DNA of 64,000 nt from an uncultured Oligella sp. (GCA_947632105.1 CANROD010000008.1:1-64000), one strand, 5' to 3'; counted from the first letter of the stretch, positions 27,552 to 38,006 are shown. Made by a program: numbers and translations. The notes: generated from the letters alone by a model not told the origin.

Positions 27552-28541
27552 TTAGGGTTTTAAAACGGTTCTCGCCAATATATCTAATAAGCTAGCTTGG
27601 AACGCAATGCTACAGGCTAAAAGCTTTGCTTTTTCTGGTGAGGCCGTTGCAAATTCTTTCTCATAGTACGCAAGTGCTGAGAGTAACGGCTCTTGCTGAG
27701 CTTGGTCGCTAGCGCTAGCTAATAATTCTTGCAAGTGTTGCAGGGCTGAGCATAGTAAGTTGATGTGCTGGTTGAGCGACAGACTTACTTCACTCTCCAT
27801 ATCCGAGCGGTCGATGCCGGTAATGATAGCGGCATTTCTAGCACTCTGTTCGAGGTAATGCTGGATTGTTTGTTCTTTACTTAGAGTCACAAGTTCAGAT
27901 GCTTTGATTTGCCACGGCTGCCACAGCGTAAAGTTACTATCAAGTGCTGTGGACTCAAGAGCAGCTGAGGCTAGCGCATCGCCGCGCTCAGCCTTGCTTC
28001 GAAAGTCTAATATAAATTGATGCTGTTGCTGCCATGCCTTAGCTGCTGTAAAAATGGCAGCTGAGGCTCCTTCTTTGAGTTCTAGCTCTAGTTCACAGAC
28101 AGGTATTTTTAGAGCGTTTGCACGGATTAGTCCCTCATCATAAGCGAGCTCAAGCACACCATGTGGTGTTTCTTCGAGTCTTAGGGTTCGATAAATATCT
28201 GTTTCAAAGCGAGTGGTTAATGCGTTTTTTAATTGTTGGCATGCTTGCTCGGCAGGGGTACCAGCGTAGACACTGAGATCCAGAGAGGCTTCGGGACGAG
28301 GGTGGTTATATTCAATTTTGCTCAGTGCATCGTAGCTAGGTAACTTGAGGGTCTGAATCCAACTACCTTGTTCATTACGTAGGCGCAGGGCAATACCAGC
28401 CTGCGCAAGCTCTCGCGTACAGGTATCAAAATAAAAAGCATGCAGATGGATAGTCTTTGCTGCCGGCGTGTTAACAATGTCTTTAACTGCTTGACGAGAT
28501 GGCTCCTGTACATGCAGCTTTAACTCTTGCTCAATAGTCAT
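27552..28541 (-). CDS. CYTH domain protein (inorganic triphosphatase-like) with short CHAD-like tail
   Basis: Protein of 329 residues. The CYTH signature ExExK is at 4-8 (EQELK), and further acidic and basic tunnel residues appear at LRLRNEQGSWIQTLK and VCELELELKEG. CYTH proteins hydrolyse inorganic triphosphate or related compounds in a metal-dependent way (YgiF is the reference). From about residue 215 the helical tail resembles a truncated CHAD domain, a polyphosphate-associated helical domain, but it is only about 110 residues long and few of its His residues are kept. It lies 18 nt after marR and is likely co-transcribed. Confidence 0.75.
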   Translation of the reverse strand: MTIEQELKLHVQEPSRQAVKDIVNTPAAKTIHLHAFYFDTCTRELAQAGIALRLRNEQGSWIQTLKLPSYDALSKIEYNHPRPEASLDLSVYAGTPAEQACQQLKNALTTRFETDIYRTLRLEETPHGVLELAYDEGLIRANALKIPVCELELELKEGASAAIFTAAKAWQQQHQFILDFRSKAERGDALASAALESTALDSNFTLWQPWQIKASELVTLSKEQTIQHYLEQSARNAAIITGIDRSDMESEVSLSLNQHINLLCSALQHLQELLASASDQAQQEPLLSALAYYEKEFATASPEKAKLLACSIAFQASLLDILARTVLKP

Positions 28542-28559
28542 ATCAGGTGCTTTTAACTC

Positions 28560-29048
28560 CTAGTTTTCTTTAGTGGCTATTAAGATGCTGGAGACAGCCT
28601 CCTTGCCATCATTTAGGCTTTTATAGAGATTAGCTTTGGATTGCTCTGGTAGCTTATTTAGTAGCTCGCTAATCCACTGGTTATAAGCGATTTCCATTTT
28701 GGCAAAGGTCTTTTTTCCTTTGGTAGTCATTTTAATAAAGGTGCTACGACGGTCCTGGCGATTCGTTGTACGACTGATGAGTCCAGCCTTTTCAAGCTGT
28801 AGACTGATTGCAGTGATATTGCCGTTACTGACCATTAGGCGTTCAGACAACTCACCCATTTTAAGGCCTTGTGAGTCAGTGGATAGCTGAGCAAGGAGGT
28901 CATAACGCGGCGCAGTCATATCAAATTGAAGGCGTAGGCGATTACGGAGCTCGTTTTGAATTAGATTGTTAAAGGCGGTCAGGCGAAGTACAAGTTTTAG
29001 GTCCTCGCTACTGGAATCATTGATCCTTGTCTCTAAATCGATGTTCAT
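28560..29048 (-). CDS. MarR family transcriptional regulator
   Basis: Winged-helix repressor type protein of 162 residues. The N-terminal dimer helix is followed by the helix-turn-helix LKMGELSERLMVSNGNITAISLQLEKAG (split over residues 80-108) and the wing NRQDRRSTFIKMTTKGK. MarR proteins are dimers that bind short palindromes and release them on binding a phenolic or other ligand. A palindrome lies 127-147 nt upstream of its start (29175-29195). It precedes the CYTH gene, which is an odd partner. Ligand and regulon unknown. Confidence 0.88.
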   Translation of the reverse strand: MNIDLETRINDSSSEDLKLVLRLTAFNNLIQNELRNRLRLQFDMTAPRYDLLAQLSTDSQGLKMGELSERLMVSNGNITAISLQLEKAGLISRTTNRQDRRSTFIKMTTKGKKTFAKMEIAYNQWISELLNKLPEQSKANLYKSLNDGKEAVSSILIATKEN

Positions 29049-29414
29049 AGGGATTCCTTTGTGGCTAACTTGGTTGAAATTTTAATTTGCCGAGAAGTCT
29101 TCGGCTAAAGAGTAATGTTTAAATTTACCCTTAATAGAATTTTTGCATAAAAAAAATATTATTGCGATAGCTTAAATGTAAACTATTTTTACATTGTGAT
29201 GGAGATTTTTGTTTTTAAATCAACGCAATGACAGAATAGTTAACAGTTTAAGCATAGTTTCGACTACTTAAATTTTTAAACGTTCCAAAAAAGTCAAAAA
29301 ACTTCTTAGGTGTTGAATTTAAATGGCCGTAAAATAATTAGCTCTTTCACACTAAGGAGGGTTCTTAGGGGTACAATAACAGCATATTTTTAATTGATGG
29401 ATAAGTGATTGATT
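29049..29414. other. Divergent intergenic region, marR to ribBA
   Basis: This 366-nt AT-rich stretch has no gene. It contains the AATGTAAA palindrome (entered separately), a hairpin GCCGA-N7-TCGGC at 29089-29105 in the probable marR leader, and TACAAT at 29372-29377 as a possible -10 for ribBA. I looked for an FMN riboswitch (RFN element) before ribBA and did not recognise its conserved boxes. Confidence 0.6.
29175..29195. promoter_or_regulatory. Palindromic operator candidate upstream of marR
   Basis: AATGTAAA-N5-TTTACATT is a perfect inverted repeat with 8-bp arms. Read on the minus strand its right half gives TTTACA, which with an AT-rich hexamer 15-17 nt on could be the -35 of a marR promoter, so binding here would fit autoregulation by the MarR protein. 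Inference only. Confidence 0.5.
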
Positions 29415-30611
29415 ATGAGTTCTGAGCAAAATCAGACCAACGATTTGGTCGAAACGAGTAAGGCGGTGACAGTGATTTCTTCGGTAACTGAAATTATTGA
29501 TGAGTTACGCCAAGGTCGGATGGTGATTTTGGTTGATGAAGAGGATCGTGAAAACGAAGGCGATCTTTTGATGGCGGCTGATTTTGTGACGCCTGAGGCA
29601 ATTAACTTTATGGTGACTCATGCTCGCGGTTTGGTTTGTCTGACAATTGACGGTGAGCGTAGCGACCAACTTGGTTTGGGTTTAATGACTAGTAATAACC
29701 AGAGTGGTTTTGAGACAAATTTCACTACGTCGATCGAAGCTGCTGAGGGGGTTACAACAGGTATTTCTGCAGCCGATCGGGCGACAACTATTAAGGCCGC
29801 AGTGGCTGCTGATGCAACACCAGATGATATTGTTTCTCCGGGGCATATTTTCCCAGTACGTGCTGTACCTGGCGGTGTGTTGATTCGTGCAGGTCATACT
29901 GAAGCTGGTTGTGATTTGACTGCGATGGCTGGTTTGACACCAGCCGCTGTTATTTGTGAAATTCTCAAGCCAGATGGTGAAATGGCTCGTTTGCCTGATT
30001 TAATTAAGTTCTCAGAGCAGTTCGGCATTAAAATTGGGACGATTTCTGATTTAATTCAGTATCGCAGTGAGCATGAGTCTATGATTAGTCGCTTGGGCAG
30101 CAAGCAAATGCAAACTCCTTGGGGTAGTTTTGAGGCTGTTTCTTATCAAGATAAGACGTCAAATGCGACTCATATTGCTTTAGTATGTGGTGATATTAAG
30201 CCTGACAGTGACGTGTTGGTACGCGTACATGAACCGGTCACTATGTTGGATGTGTTGGACTGTGAGGACACATCACATAGTTGGGGTGTTGCCACTGCAC
30301 TTGAGGCAATTCAAGCATCAGGTTGCGGTGTGATGGTGATGCTTAACTGCGATTTAGCATATGGCAATGGCGAGGTAGCCAAGCAAGCAGCCTTATGGGG
30401 TACAGGCCCTAAGGTTGATGCGCCTAAAGGTCGCAAGCACGATGGTTATAATCTACGTACCTATGGCGTAGGGGCACAGATTTTGAAGGATTTAAATGTT
30501 TCTCAAATGCGTTTAATGGCAACACCAGTTAAAATACCGAGTATGGCAGGTTATGGTTTAACCGTAACAGGATTTTATCAAGATCAAACCGACTCTCATG
30601 ATGCAAAATAG
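29415..30611 (+). CDS. ribBA: 3,4-dihydroxy-2-butanone-4-phosphate synthase with degenerate GTP cyclohydrolase II domain
   Basis: Protein of 398 residues. The N-terminal half (about 20-215) is a complete Rib[17 protein letters not shown] binds the metal and ribulose 5-phosphate, and the loops [15 protein letters not shown] and GHTEAGCDL are intact. The C-terminal half (about 220-395) has the RibA fold outline but lacks the three zinc cysteines of the CLTGD and RCDCG motifs (it reads [20 protein letters not shown]) and the GRGIGL-type loop, so it is probably inactive as a cyclohydrolase. A true RibA should then be encoded elsewhere. Start ATG 29415 or TTG 29409. First gene of the rib-nusB operon. 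Confidence 0.88.
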   Translation: MSSEQNQTNDLVETSKAVTVISSVTEIIDELRQGRMVILVDEEDRENEGDLLMAADFVTPEAINFMVTHARGLVCLTIDGERSDQLGLGLMTSNNQSGFETNFTTSIEAAEGVTTGISAADRATTIKAAVAADATPDDIVSPGHIFPVRAVPGGVLIRAGHTEAGCDLTAMAGLTPAAVICEILKPDGEMARLPDLIKFSEQFGIKIGTISDLIQYRSEHESMISRLGSKQMQTPWGSFEAVSYQDKTSNATHIALVCGDIKPDSDVLVRVHEPVTMLDVLDCEDTSHSWGVATALEAIQASGCGVMVMLNCDLAYGNGEVAKQAALWGTGPKVDAPKGRKHDGYNLRTYGVGAQILKDLNVSQMRLMATPVKIPSMAGYGLTVTGFYQDQTDSHDAK

Positions 30612-30653
30612 GGCATCAAGCTTAATCAAACTTTTACTCAAAAGGACTGTACT

Positions 30654-31211
30654 ATGAAACCCTACACTTTAGCGCCTGATTTAAATGGTGAAGATCTGCA
30701 CATTGGCATTGTTTGTGCTCGATTCACTGAGGAAATTACCTATATGGAGTTGGAGGCTTGTCTCGCTCAGTTAGGTGAGTTAGGAGTTGATGAGGAAAAT
30801 ATCATGGTAGTAACTGTGCCAGGTGCTTTAGAAGCCGGCTTTGCTCTGCATGAAATGGCTCAGACCGATGAGTTTGATGCTCTAATTGCTTTAGGTGCAG
30901 TTATTCGTGGTGAGACTTATCACTTTGAGATTGTTAGTAACGAGTCCGCTGCAGCGATTACTCGCGTGAGTTTAGAGACTGGCGTACCAATCGCTAATGG
31001 TATTTTGACCACTGAAAATGAAGAGCAAGCCAAAGAGCGTGCTGAGGAAAAAGGCATTGATTGTGCCATCGTTGCAGTTGAAATGGCTAATCTTGTTGGT
31101 TATTTAGCACCGGAATATGACGTCGGTGATGACGATGATGATTTTGAGGATGACGACTTCGACGACGATGATTTCGAAGAGGGTGTTGTCGAAGAAGATG
31201 ATGAGAAGTAG
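30654..31211 (+). CDS. ribH: 6,7-dimethyl-8-ribityllumazine synthase
   Basis: Condenses 5-amino-6-ribitylaminouracil with dihydroxybutanone phosphate, the penultimate riboflavin step, and often forms 60-subunit capsids. The catalytic His is His90 in GETYHFEI, and [15 protein letters not shown] forms the substrate pocket. The core ends near residue 155. A tail of 28 residues follows in which 20 are Asp or Glu; normal length is about 155 and the family rarely carries such a tail. The gene sits 42 nt after ribBA and 11 nt before nusB. Confidence 0.93.
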   Translation: MKPYTLAPDLNGEDLHIGIVCARFTEEITYMELEACLAQLGELGVDEENIMVVTVPGALEAGFALHEMAQTDEFDALIALGAVIRGETYHFEIVSNESAAAITRVSLETGVPIANGILTTENEEQAKERAEEKGIDCAIVAVEMANLVGYLAPEYDVGDDDDDFEDDDFDDDDFEEGVVEEDDEK

Positions 31212-31222
31212 AAGGGAATAAG

Positions 31223-31666
31223 TTGAGTATTATAAAAAGTGCACGACGACGTGCTCGCGAGTTGGCGTTACAAGGTTTATATGGTTGGTTCATCGATTCA
31301 GATGGTGCTGAGATTGGTCTAATTGAGGCTAATCTCAGAGAGCTTGAGGATTACGAGAAAGCTGATCATGCTCTGTTAGAAAGAATTTTACAGGGAGTCA
31401 TTCGCGAGCATGCTACGTTACAGTCAGAGATAGAGCCCTATCTAGATCGTCCGATTAATGAGCTTTCGCCGGTAGAGTATAGTGTTTTGATGATCGCTAC
31501 TTTTGAGTTGAAAAATAGCTTAGATGTGCCTTACCGTGTGGTGATTAACGAAGCTGTCGAGATGACTAAGGAGTTTGGCGGTACAGATGGCTTTAAATTC
31601 GTTAACGGTGTGTTGGATAAGTTAGCAGCTGGGTTACGAGCAGTTGAGGTCAAAGGCGGTCGTTAG
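31223..31666 (+). CDS. nusB: Transcription antitermination protein NusB
   Basis: All-helical RNA-binding protein of 147 residues that, with NusE (S10), binds boxA in rRNA operons. [16 protein letters not shown] and the C-terminal [18 protein letters not shown] and [10 protein letters not shown] motifs are clear. Start is TTG at 31223 with AAGGGA just upstream. Its stop overlaps the thiL start by 1 nt. The ribH-nusB-thiL-pgpA order is widespread in proteobacteria. Confidence 0.95.
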   Translation: MSIIKSARRRARELALQGLYGWFIDSDGAEIGLIEANLRELEDYEKADHALLERILQGVIREHATLQSEIEPYLDRPINELSPVEYSVLMIATFELKNSLDVPYRVVINEAVEMTKEFGGTDGFKFVNGVLDKLAAGLRAVEVKGGR

Positions 31667-32664
31667 TGGATGAGTTTGCTCTGATTCGCGAGTATTTCAC
31701 AGGAAGTGCAGCTTCCATCACAGGAGCGACAAATTTTGTTGGTATTGGTGATGATTGCGCTGTGTTGGATGTGTCTCGGGGCGACTTAGTCATTTGCAAG
31801 GATGTTTTAATTGAGGGTAGGCATTTTTTTTCAGATGTCGACCCTTTTTTATTGGGTCACAAAGCTTTAGCGGTTAATCTTTCTGATCTTGCTGCGATGG
31901 GTGCTCAGCCTGTTGCTTGTTTATTGGGGCTAGGTCTTCCTAAGGTTGATCGTCAGTGGCTAGCCTCTTTTAGTAGTGGCTTTAAGGCGCTTGCAGAGCG
32001 CTATAATTGCACCCTTGTCGGGGGTGATACGACGCGCAGCGAGCAGGGGGTATTTATCAGTGTGACGGCTCTTGGCCTAGCTCAACAGCCTCATGCTCTG
32101 CGTTCAAGAGCTAAAGTTGGTGATGATATCTGGGTTAGTGGTCAGCTAGGTGCTCCTAAGGTTGCCTTGGATTTATTAATTAAGCAACAACAGGCATCAC
32201 TCAGTCTTGCTGAGGCAGCGCTGCTTCAATTGACGCGACAGCGTTTAGAGCAACCAGAGCCTGAGGTTCGACTAGGTCTTTTGCTTAAACCCTATGTTCA
32301 TGCCATGATTGACGTATCTGACGGTTTATTGCAGGACTTATCGCATATCCTTAAAGCGAGTGAGGTAGGGGCAGTCGTTTATCAAGATAGGGTTCCGCTA
32401 CATCCGGCTCTTGCCGCGTCTACTGCTCTGACAGGGTTGGATGGTGAGCGTTGTCGGGATGCCGTATTGGCAGGTGGGGATGAGTATGTATTGTGTTTTA
32501 CAGCAGAGCCAAGGTATCGCAGTGATATTGAGCAATGTGCGGTTAAGGCATCGACACAGCTATGTCGTATTGGTCAGATAATAGCAGATGGTGAGTTGAT
32601 ATTGCTTGACTCAGCGCAGCAAGTTGTAGAAAAATTGCCTCAAGGGTTTAATCATTTCGCCTAG
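31666..32664 (+). CDS. thiL: Thiamine-monophosphate kinase
   Basis: Phosphorylates thiamine monophosphate to thiamine diphosphate. The AIRS-family protein of 332 residues has the metal/ATP motif IGDDCAVLD near residue 29, KALAVNLSDLAAMGAQP, LVGGDTTRS and MIDVSDGLLQDLSHI. The start is GTG, with its first base the last base of the nusB stop, so translational coupling is likely. The thiamine diphosphate it makes is a cofactor of IlvB, encoded later in the window. Confidence 0.95.
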   Translation: MDEFALIREYFTGSAASITGATNFVGIGDDCAVLDVSRGDLVICKDVLIEGRHFFSDVDPFLLGHKALAVNLSDLAAMGAQPVACLLGLGLPKVDRQWLASFSSGFKALAERYNCTLVGGDTTRSEQGVFISVTALGLAQQPHALRSRAKVGDDIWVSGQLGAPKVALDLLIKQQQASLSLAEAALLQLTRQRLEQPEPEVRLGLLLKPYVHAMIDVSDGLLQDLSHILKASEVGAVVYQDRVPLHPALAASTALTGLDGERCRDAVLAGGDEYVLCFTAEPRYRSDIEQCAVKASTQLCRIGQIIADGELILLDSAQQVVEKLPQGFNHFA

Positions 32665-32682
32665 ATTAGGTTTTTAGTTGTT

Positions 32683-33219
32683 ATGAAAGAAGATAGTAGT
32701 ACTACCACAGCTTCAGCTCAGTTGAGCTTTTCATGGATTCTCAAGAGTCCGCATCGTTTTTTAGCCTTTGGGTTTGGTTCTGGGTTGATTCGTCCCGCTC
32801 CTGGCACTTGGGGGACTCTGTTAGCCTTATTTTTATGGTTTCCGCTCAGTTGTTTATTACAAAATGACTGGTTGATGGGTGGTTTTTTAATTGTAGGCTT
32901 TTTGTATGGTATTTATTGTAGTCAAAAGGTCTGTGATGAGCTGGGCGTCAATGATCATGGTGGTATTGTTTGGGATGAGTGGATAGCCTTTTGGTTGGTG
33001 TTGTTCGTTACGACACCTGTGGCTTCCTCGGCTTTTTGGTATCTTAGTTACTTTGTCCTTTTCAGGATTTTTGATATTATAAAACCTTGGCCAATTAAGT
33101 ATTTTGAAAAGCGGTTTCAAAATGGTTTTGGGGTGATGTTTGATGATATTATCGCGGCACTTTATGTATTATTTACTGTGGCGGTCGTGATTCGCTTGAT
33201 GGGATTGATCTTTGTCTGA
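32683..33219 (+). CDS. pgpA: Phosphatidylglycerophosphatase A
   Basis: Inner-membrane lipid phosphatase of 178 residues that dephosphorylates phosphatidylglycerol phosphate. The signature FGFGSGLIRPAPGTWGTL, the DHGGIVWDEWIAFW motif with metal-binding acids, and FDIIKPWPIKYFEK are all present, as are three or four membrane segments. It lies 18 nt after thiL and overlaps pncC by 1 nt (the sequence TGATG). Confidence 0.95.
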   Translation: MKEDSSTTTASAQLSFSWILKSPHRFLAFGFGSGLIRPAPGTWGTLLALFLWFPLSCLLQNDWLMGGFLIVGFLYGIYCSQKVCDELGVNDHGGIVWDEWIAFWLVLFVTTPVASSAFWYLSYFVLFRIFDIIKPWPIKYFEKRFQNGFGVMFDDIIAALYVLFTVAVVIRLMGLIFV

Positions 33220-33740
33220 TGAAAGATATTTTTGATGAGTTTGCTGAGCTATCAGCTACGCTGGGTAGGTGTTTAGAGCATCACGATGTGTTGTTGAGTA
33301 CTGCTGAGTCGTGTACCGGTGGTTTAGTCAGTGGGATTATTACTACGACACCAGGTTCCAGTCAGTGGTTTGACCGTGGTTTCGTCACTTATAGCAATGA
33401 TGCTAAGATGGCTATGCTTGATGTTAGTTCTGATACCCTAGAAAAGCATGGTGCAGTGAGTGAGGAGGTGGCAATACAGATGGCTGAGGGTGTGCTGTTT
33501 AAGGTATCTACCTCAGCGATTGCAATTAGTGTGACAGGTATTGCAGGGCCTGGTGGTGGTACAGAAACTAAACCTGTTGGTATGGTTTGCTTTGCTTTGG
33601 CTAAACGGGTCGAAGAGGGAATTGTGACCTTGCCATTTACTCGATATTTTGAGGGTGATCGTGTAGAGGTTCGCCTACAGAGCTGCTACTTTATTATTGA
33701 CCAGCTGATCAACGTATTAGAACCACTAAGACCTGATTAG
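33219..33740 (+). CDS. pncC: Nicotinamide-nucleotide amidohydrolase (CinA C-terminal domain)
   Basis: Stand-alone CinA C-terminal domain of 173 residues that deamidates NMN in the pyridine nucleotide salvage cycle. The catalytic serine and lysine region is STAESCTGGLVSGIITTTPG with the later TGIAGPGGGTETKPVG. Last gene of the operon that starts at ribBA; its terminator overlaps the end of the convergent pyrF. A separate protein with the CinA N-terminal fold is at 51714-52508. Confidence 0.94.
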   Translation: MKDIFDEFAELSATLGRCLEHHDVLLSTAESCTGGLVSGIITTTPGSSQWFDRGFVTYSNDAKMAMLDVSSDTLEKHGAVSEEVAIQMAEGVLFKVSTSAIAISVTGIAGPGGGTETKPVGMVCFALAKRVEEGIVTLPFTRYFEGDRVEVRLQSCYFIIDQLINVLEPLRPD

Positions 33741-33779
33741 TACTTAGTGGTGTATGTGTGCCTTGTAGGTGATTGCGAG

Positions 33780-33814
33780 ACCGAGGAGATGTTATTAGGA
33801 TTCCTCGGTTTTTT
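33780..33814 (+). terminator. Rho-independent terminator of the ribBA-pncC operon
   Basis: Stem ACCGAGGA (33780-33787) with TCCTCGGT (33802-33809), a 14-nt loop, and T-run 33809-33814. The pyrF stop codon (33795-33797 on the minus strand) falls in the loop, so the terminator is embedded in the 3' end of pyrF. Confidence 0.8.
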
Positions 33815-34655
33815 CTTGGGCAGCTAAAAACTTTGCTCGCGCTTCGTTAATACAATCTCGGGTTTTGCGAGCCTCTAGAGCAGCAGCTTCCTGCCAATCA
33901 GTATCGGAGCTAGCATATAAAATGGCACGTGCAGAGTTAATCATTAAGCCTTGCCCTTTGCTATTAGCCCCGGCCATTACAGTGGCTTCGATATCACCAC
34001 CCTGAGCACCAATACCAGGTACCAGTAGTGCCATGTCATCACCGACACAAGCACGGACCTTGGTAATTTCTTCAGGGAAGGTTGCACCTACAACTAATGA
34101 GCATTGACCGGATAAATTCCATTTTTCAGCCACTGTTTTTGCAACCTCTAGGTACAATGGTGTGCCGTCTGCCGACTCAAAGAATTGAAAGTCTGAACCA
34201 CCCTGGTTAGAGGTTCGACATAAAATAATTACGCCTTTGTTTTCCCAAGCTAGGTAAGGTTCGATAGAGTCGAAGCCCATGTAGGGGTTGACCGTGATGG
34301 CATCTGCGCAGTAGCGTTCAAAAGCCTCCTTAGCATAATGATCGGCAGTGGTTCCAATATCGCCGCGTTTAGAGTCGAGCAAAATAGGTAGGTCAGGATA
34401 AGTACTGCTAATATAGTGACAAAGCTGTGTCAGTGCCATTTCGGCACCCTGTGAGGCAAAGTAAGCTATTTGTGGCTTAAATGCGCAGGCGTATTCAGCA
34501 GTGGCGTCAATGATCCCTTTGCAGAAATCAAAGATGGGCGTTTTACTTTGTAAAATAGACTCAGGCATGCGTTGCTGATCTGGGTCTAGGCCGACAACCA
34601 GTAAAGAGTTTTGTTTATCCCAAGCGTTTTGTAATTTTTCAGTAAATTTAGACAT
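33795..34655 (-). CDS. pyrF: Orotidine 5'-phosphate decarboxylase, type 2
   Basis: Last step of UMP synthesis. The type 2 (about 270-290 residues) family is recognised by LLVVGLDPD near the N-terminus, [14 protein letters not shown], and the catalytic segment [15 protein letters not shown] with its Lys and Asp residues, plus [14 protein letters not shown] at 34655 (product [13 protein letters not shown], 286 residues) fits the family better than the ATG at 34676; neither has a strong Shine-Dalgarno. Type 2 PyrF is usual in betaproteobacteria. Confidence 0.94.
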   Translation of the reverse strand: MSKFTEKLQNAWDKQNSLLVVGLDPDQQRMPESILQSKTPIFDFCKGIIDATAEYACAFKPQIAYFASQGAEMALTQLCHYISSTYPDLPILLDSKRGDIGTTADHYAKEAFERYCADAITVNPYMGFDSIEPYLAWENKGVIILCRTSNQGGSDFQFFESADGTPLYLEVAKTVAEKWNLSGQCSLVVGATFPEEITKVRACVGDDMALLVPGIGAQGGDIEATVMAGANSKGQGLMINSARAILYASSDTDWQEAAALEARKTRDCINEARAKFLAAQEKTEES

Positions 34656-34752
34656 ATGATTTATCAGAGAAAGCATTGATGATTCAAATCAGCAGCACCT
34701 ATTGTAGGTCTAACCGCCATGCTTGATCCTGCGAAAGCATTAAAATCAGAAT

Positions 34753-34794
34753 AAAAAAGAAAAAAAATGGTGTCTCACAATGAAACACCATTTT
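34753..34794 (-). terminator. Rho-independent terminator of groES-groL
   Basis: On the minus strand a 10-bp stem (34785-34794 with 34764-34773) and 11-nt loop are followed by a long T-rich tract (complement of 34753-34767), about 50 nt past the groL stop. Confidence 0.88.
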
Positions 34795-34844
34795 GTGTTA
34801 TAAGCGGCTAAAAGCTACTTTATAACGATTGGGAGTGAGCTAAA

Positions 34845-36500
<1,656 letters not shown>

Positions 36501-36606
36501 TTATTGATCAATCCTGAGTCATTCAGGGTGGATTAAAAATTCTTTATTTCAAAATATTCGCTACAGTTAAATCTAAGACAGCGAAATGTAATCTACGGCA
36601 GGCTAA

Positions 36607-36894
36607 TTAATCAATTACCGCCAAGATGTCGCCTTCGTTGATGACTAATAAGTCTTCACCGTCAACTTTTACTGCTTGACCTGCGTATTTGCCGAATAAA
36701 ACTTTATCGCCGACTTTAACTTCTAACGCAATGACAGAACCGTTATCAGCTGTTTTGCCTGGGCCAACAGCAATTACTTCACCTTGATCTGGCTTTTCAG
36801 CAGCACTTTCAGGGATAACAATACCTGAGGCAGTAGTGCGCTCATTGTCTAAGCGCTTGATGATTACGCGGTCTTGTAAAGGACGCAATGCCAT
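36607..36894 (-). CDS. groS: 10 kDa chaperonin GroES
   Basis: Co-chaperonin of 95 residues that caps Gro[23 protein letters not shown], the mobile loop around [18 protein letters not shown] and [12 protein letters not shown] are characteristic. Preceded by a Shine-Dalgarno AAGGAG and a heat-shock control region with sigma-32-like elements and CIRCE. Confidence 0.99.
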   Translation of the reverse strand: MALRPLQDRVIIKRLDNERTTASGIVIPESAAEKPDQGEVIAVGPGKTADNGSVIALEVKVGDKVLFGKYAGQAVKVDGEDLLVINEGDILAVID

Positions 36895-36952
36895 AGGAAA
36901 CTCCTTAAAGAATAAGAAAAATTAAATACAACTTACTAAAAATGGGTGTGCC

Positions 36953-36979
36953 TTAGCACTCTACCCTTATGAGTGCTAA
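36953..36979. promoter_or_regulatory. CIRCE operator (HrcA binding site)
   Basis: TTAGCACTC-N9-GAGTGCTAA, a perfect match to the CIRCE consensus, 59 nt upstream of the groES start and overlapping the predicted transcription start. It predicts repression by HrcA, whose gene is not in this window. Confidence 0.97.
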
Positions 36980-37006
36980 TTATAGGGTCGAATTTTCAGC
37001 TTTCAA
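36979..37006 (-). promoter_or_regulatory. groES promoter, sigma-70 and sigma-32 features
   Basis: Reading the minus strand, TTGAAA (37006-37001) and TATAAT (36984-36979) are 16 nt apart. The same stretch reads CTTGAAA-N13-CCCTATAA, close to the sigma-32 pattern. The -10 touches the CIRCE right arm. Confidence 0.75.
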
Positions 37007-37046
37007 GAGCTAGTTACATGATTGTTACAATTTGTCTTGAAAGTAT

Positions 37047-38006
37047 TTATAGTGGAATAGGGAAACCATAGGTGTAGTCCCAGATGGCCAGAACCACACT
37101 TAAGCTAATAAATGAGGCCAAGGTCATAACGATCAAGTTGCCTGATGTTGTGGCTCCTTCACCGTATTGGATACCAATTAGGGCGTAGAGCGTGGCTGCG
37201 GGTGAGGAGGCCAATAAAACGCCGGACATCATCGTCATGGGATCATCGACACCAATAAGCATAAAACCCGCAAAAATTAAACTCGGAAAGAGGATGAGTT
37301 TACCCAGAGTAATAGGGATGGCCGCTTTGATACTGGAGCGGAATCGAATGCCATTTAGATTAGCACCAATAGTAAAGAGCGCGACAGGCGCTGCAGCAAT
37401 GCTCAGCATGGTGAGTGTTTTATGAATAGGCTCAGCGACACCGAGACCGAGTAATGAGAAAATTAAACCGCCGATCATAGCAACGATAGGTGGACTAGTA
37501 AAGATTTTTTGTAAGGCAGTAAGAAATAGTTTAAAGAGGTTTTTCTTTTTACCTGCAGATAATTCACACAATAAAATCGTCGGCAACACACCGAGTAAAT
37601 TTTCAAATAGTAAGTTCATGCTTAAAAAGATGGCTGCTTGTTCATAACCAATGACTTGAGCCAGTACAGGGTAGCCTAAAAAGGCAGTATTGCAAAAAAT
37701 AAGTCCGAGACCATTCAGTGCAGAATGGACTGTTTTGTGGCCTAAGAACTTTAGGCTGATTAAGAACCCAGCCCAGTATAGCGAAATGGTGATGACACCA
37801 TAGATCAACACATATTCATAAATAAATGCGCTTCTCATGTCTAATGAGGAAATGGCATTAAAGACTAAGGCGGGGAAGGCGAAGTTTAGGACAAAACTAC
37901 CAAGACCTCGGTTATGCTCAATGCTTAAAAATCCGAGTTTAACAGCGCTATAACCAACACCAATTAATAGGAAGAGGGGTAAGGTAATGTTGAAAATGGC
38001 CAGCAT
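37047..38006 (-). CDS. AEC-family permease (auxin efflux carrier type)
   Basis: Inner-membrane transporter of 319 residues with about ten hydrophobic segments in two inverted repeats. The first TM pair begins ITLPLFLLIGVGYSAVKLG, with LNFAFPALVFNAIS in TM2, and the C-terminal half repeats this pattern (ASSPAATLYALIGIQYG), as in MdcF/YfdV-type members of the family. Many relatives carry malonate or other organic acids, but the substrate here cannot be told. It stands alone between groES and the divergent peroxiredoxin gene. Confidence 0.85.
   Translation of the reverse strand: MLAIFNITLPLFLLIGVGYSAVKLGFLSIEHNRGLGSFVLNFAFPALVFNAISSLDMRSAFIYEYVLIYGVITISLYWAGFLISLKFLGHKTVHSALNGLGLIFCNTAFLGYPVLAQVIGYEQAAIFLSMNLLFENLLGVLPTILLCELSAGKKKNLFKLFLTALQKIFTSPPIVAMIGGLIFSLLGLGVAEPIHKTLTMLSIAAAPVALFTIGANLNGIRFRSSIKAAIPITLGKLILFPSLIFAGFMLIGVDDPMTMMSGVLLASSPAATLYALIGIQYGEGATTSGNLIVMTLASFISLSVVLAIWDYTYGFPIPL

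Noticed and set aside
29049..29414. FMN riboswitch before ribBA
   Set aside because: The conserved RFN boxes are not present in the sequence I read.
31087..31293. Antisense His/Arg-rich frame opposite the acidic RibH tail
   Set aside because: Direct complement of the Asp codon run; no ribosome site or homology.
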